The notes under the pieces: generated by a model
Told to the model about the DNA's origin: nothing
What the model saw: only the letters and a program-made list of their open reading frames with translations
The model's database searches: none
Made by a program: the position numbers and the translations under genes
Part shown: positions 15,835 to 15,835 of the stretch, in pieces
Numbering within the stretch: position 1 is the first letter of the stretch
Layout of the letters: the number at the start of each line of letters is the position of its first letter
Assembly (NCBI GenBank): GCA_905235815.1
Contig: CAJOMT010000018.1
Span: 1 to 15,835, forward strand
From: an uncultured Clostridia bacterium
GTDB taxonomy: Bacteria > Bacillota > Clostridia > Christensenellales > Borkfalkiaceae
Reading direction: 5' to 3'
Length of the DNA stretch: 15,835 bases

Positions 15835-15835
15835 A

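Overview
The window is a chromosomal stretch from a Gram-positive-type bacterium, most likely an uncultured member of the Clostridia (Bacillota). The evidence is the gene order plsX-rnc-smc-ftsY-ylxM-ffh-rpsP-khpA-rimM-trmD-rbgA-rnhB, which from memory is nearly colinear with Bacillus subtilis. Further support comes from the Firmicutes-type accessory genes ylxM and rbgA, strong GGAGG ribosome sites, consensus sigma-A promoters, and heavy use of AUA (Ile) and AGA/AGG (Arg) codons. The placement is inference; there is no rRNA or other marker to fix it.

Layout. Positions 1-108 are the last 35 codons of a carbohydrate kinase, probably 2-keto-3-deoxygluconate kinase. A long bidirectional hairpin terminator (135-184) separates it from a convergent VanZ-like membrane protein gene on the minus strand (189-833), whose promoter appears to give a leaderless message. 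Diverging from it is a 44-residue charged protein of unknown function (931-1065). All remaining genes are on the plus strand. asnS (1188-2582), with its own promoter and a short leader, heads plsX-rnc-smc-ftsY. A consensus promoter flanked by two inverted repeats (8859-8938) then starts ylxM-ffh-rpsP-khpA. A GC-rich hairpin (11240-11268) follows, and then rimM, trmD, rbgA, rnhB, yraN and an rlmL/ypsC-type methyltransferase gene, tightly packed and often overlapping. A new promoter at 15755-15783 fires out of the right edge.

Together the genes serve translation and growth: Asn-tRNA charging, phospholipid initiation (PlsX), dsRNA processing (RNase III), chromosome organisation (Smc), co-translational membrane targeting (FtsY, YlxM, Ffh), 30S assembly (S16, RimM), 50S assembly (RbgA), RNA chaperoning (KhpA), tRNA and rRNA methylation (TrmD, RlmL-type), and RNA-DNA hybrid removal (RNase HII).

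This is largely a conserved housekeeping region, not a defence or mobile island. No IS, phage, CRISPR, tRNA or rRNA gene was seen. The most unusual items are a TrmD fused in frame to a C-terminal ASCH domain, the paired inverted repeats around the ylxM-ffh promoter, a putative leaderless VanZ-like gene, an Asn at a catalytic Asp position of RNase III, and the absence of rplS, ylqD and fabD-fabG-acpP from their usual places.
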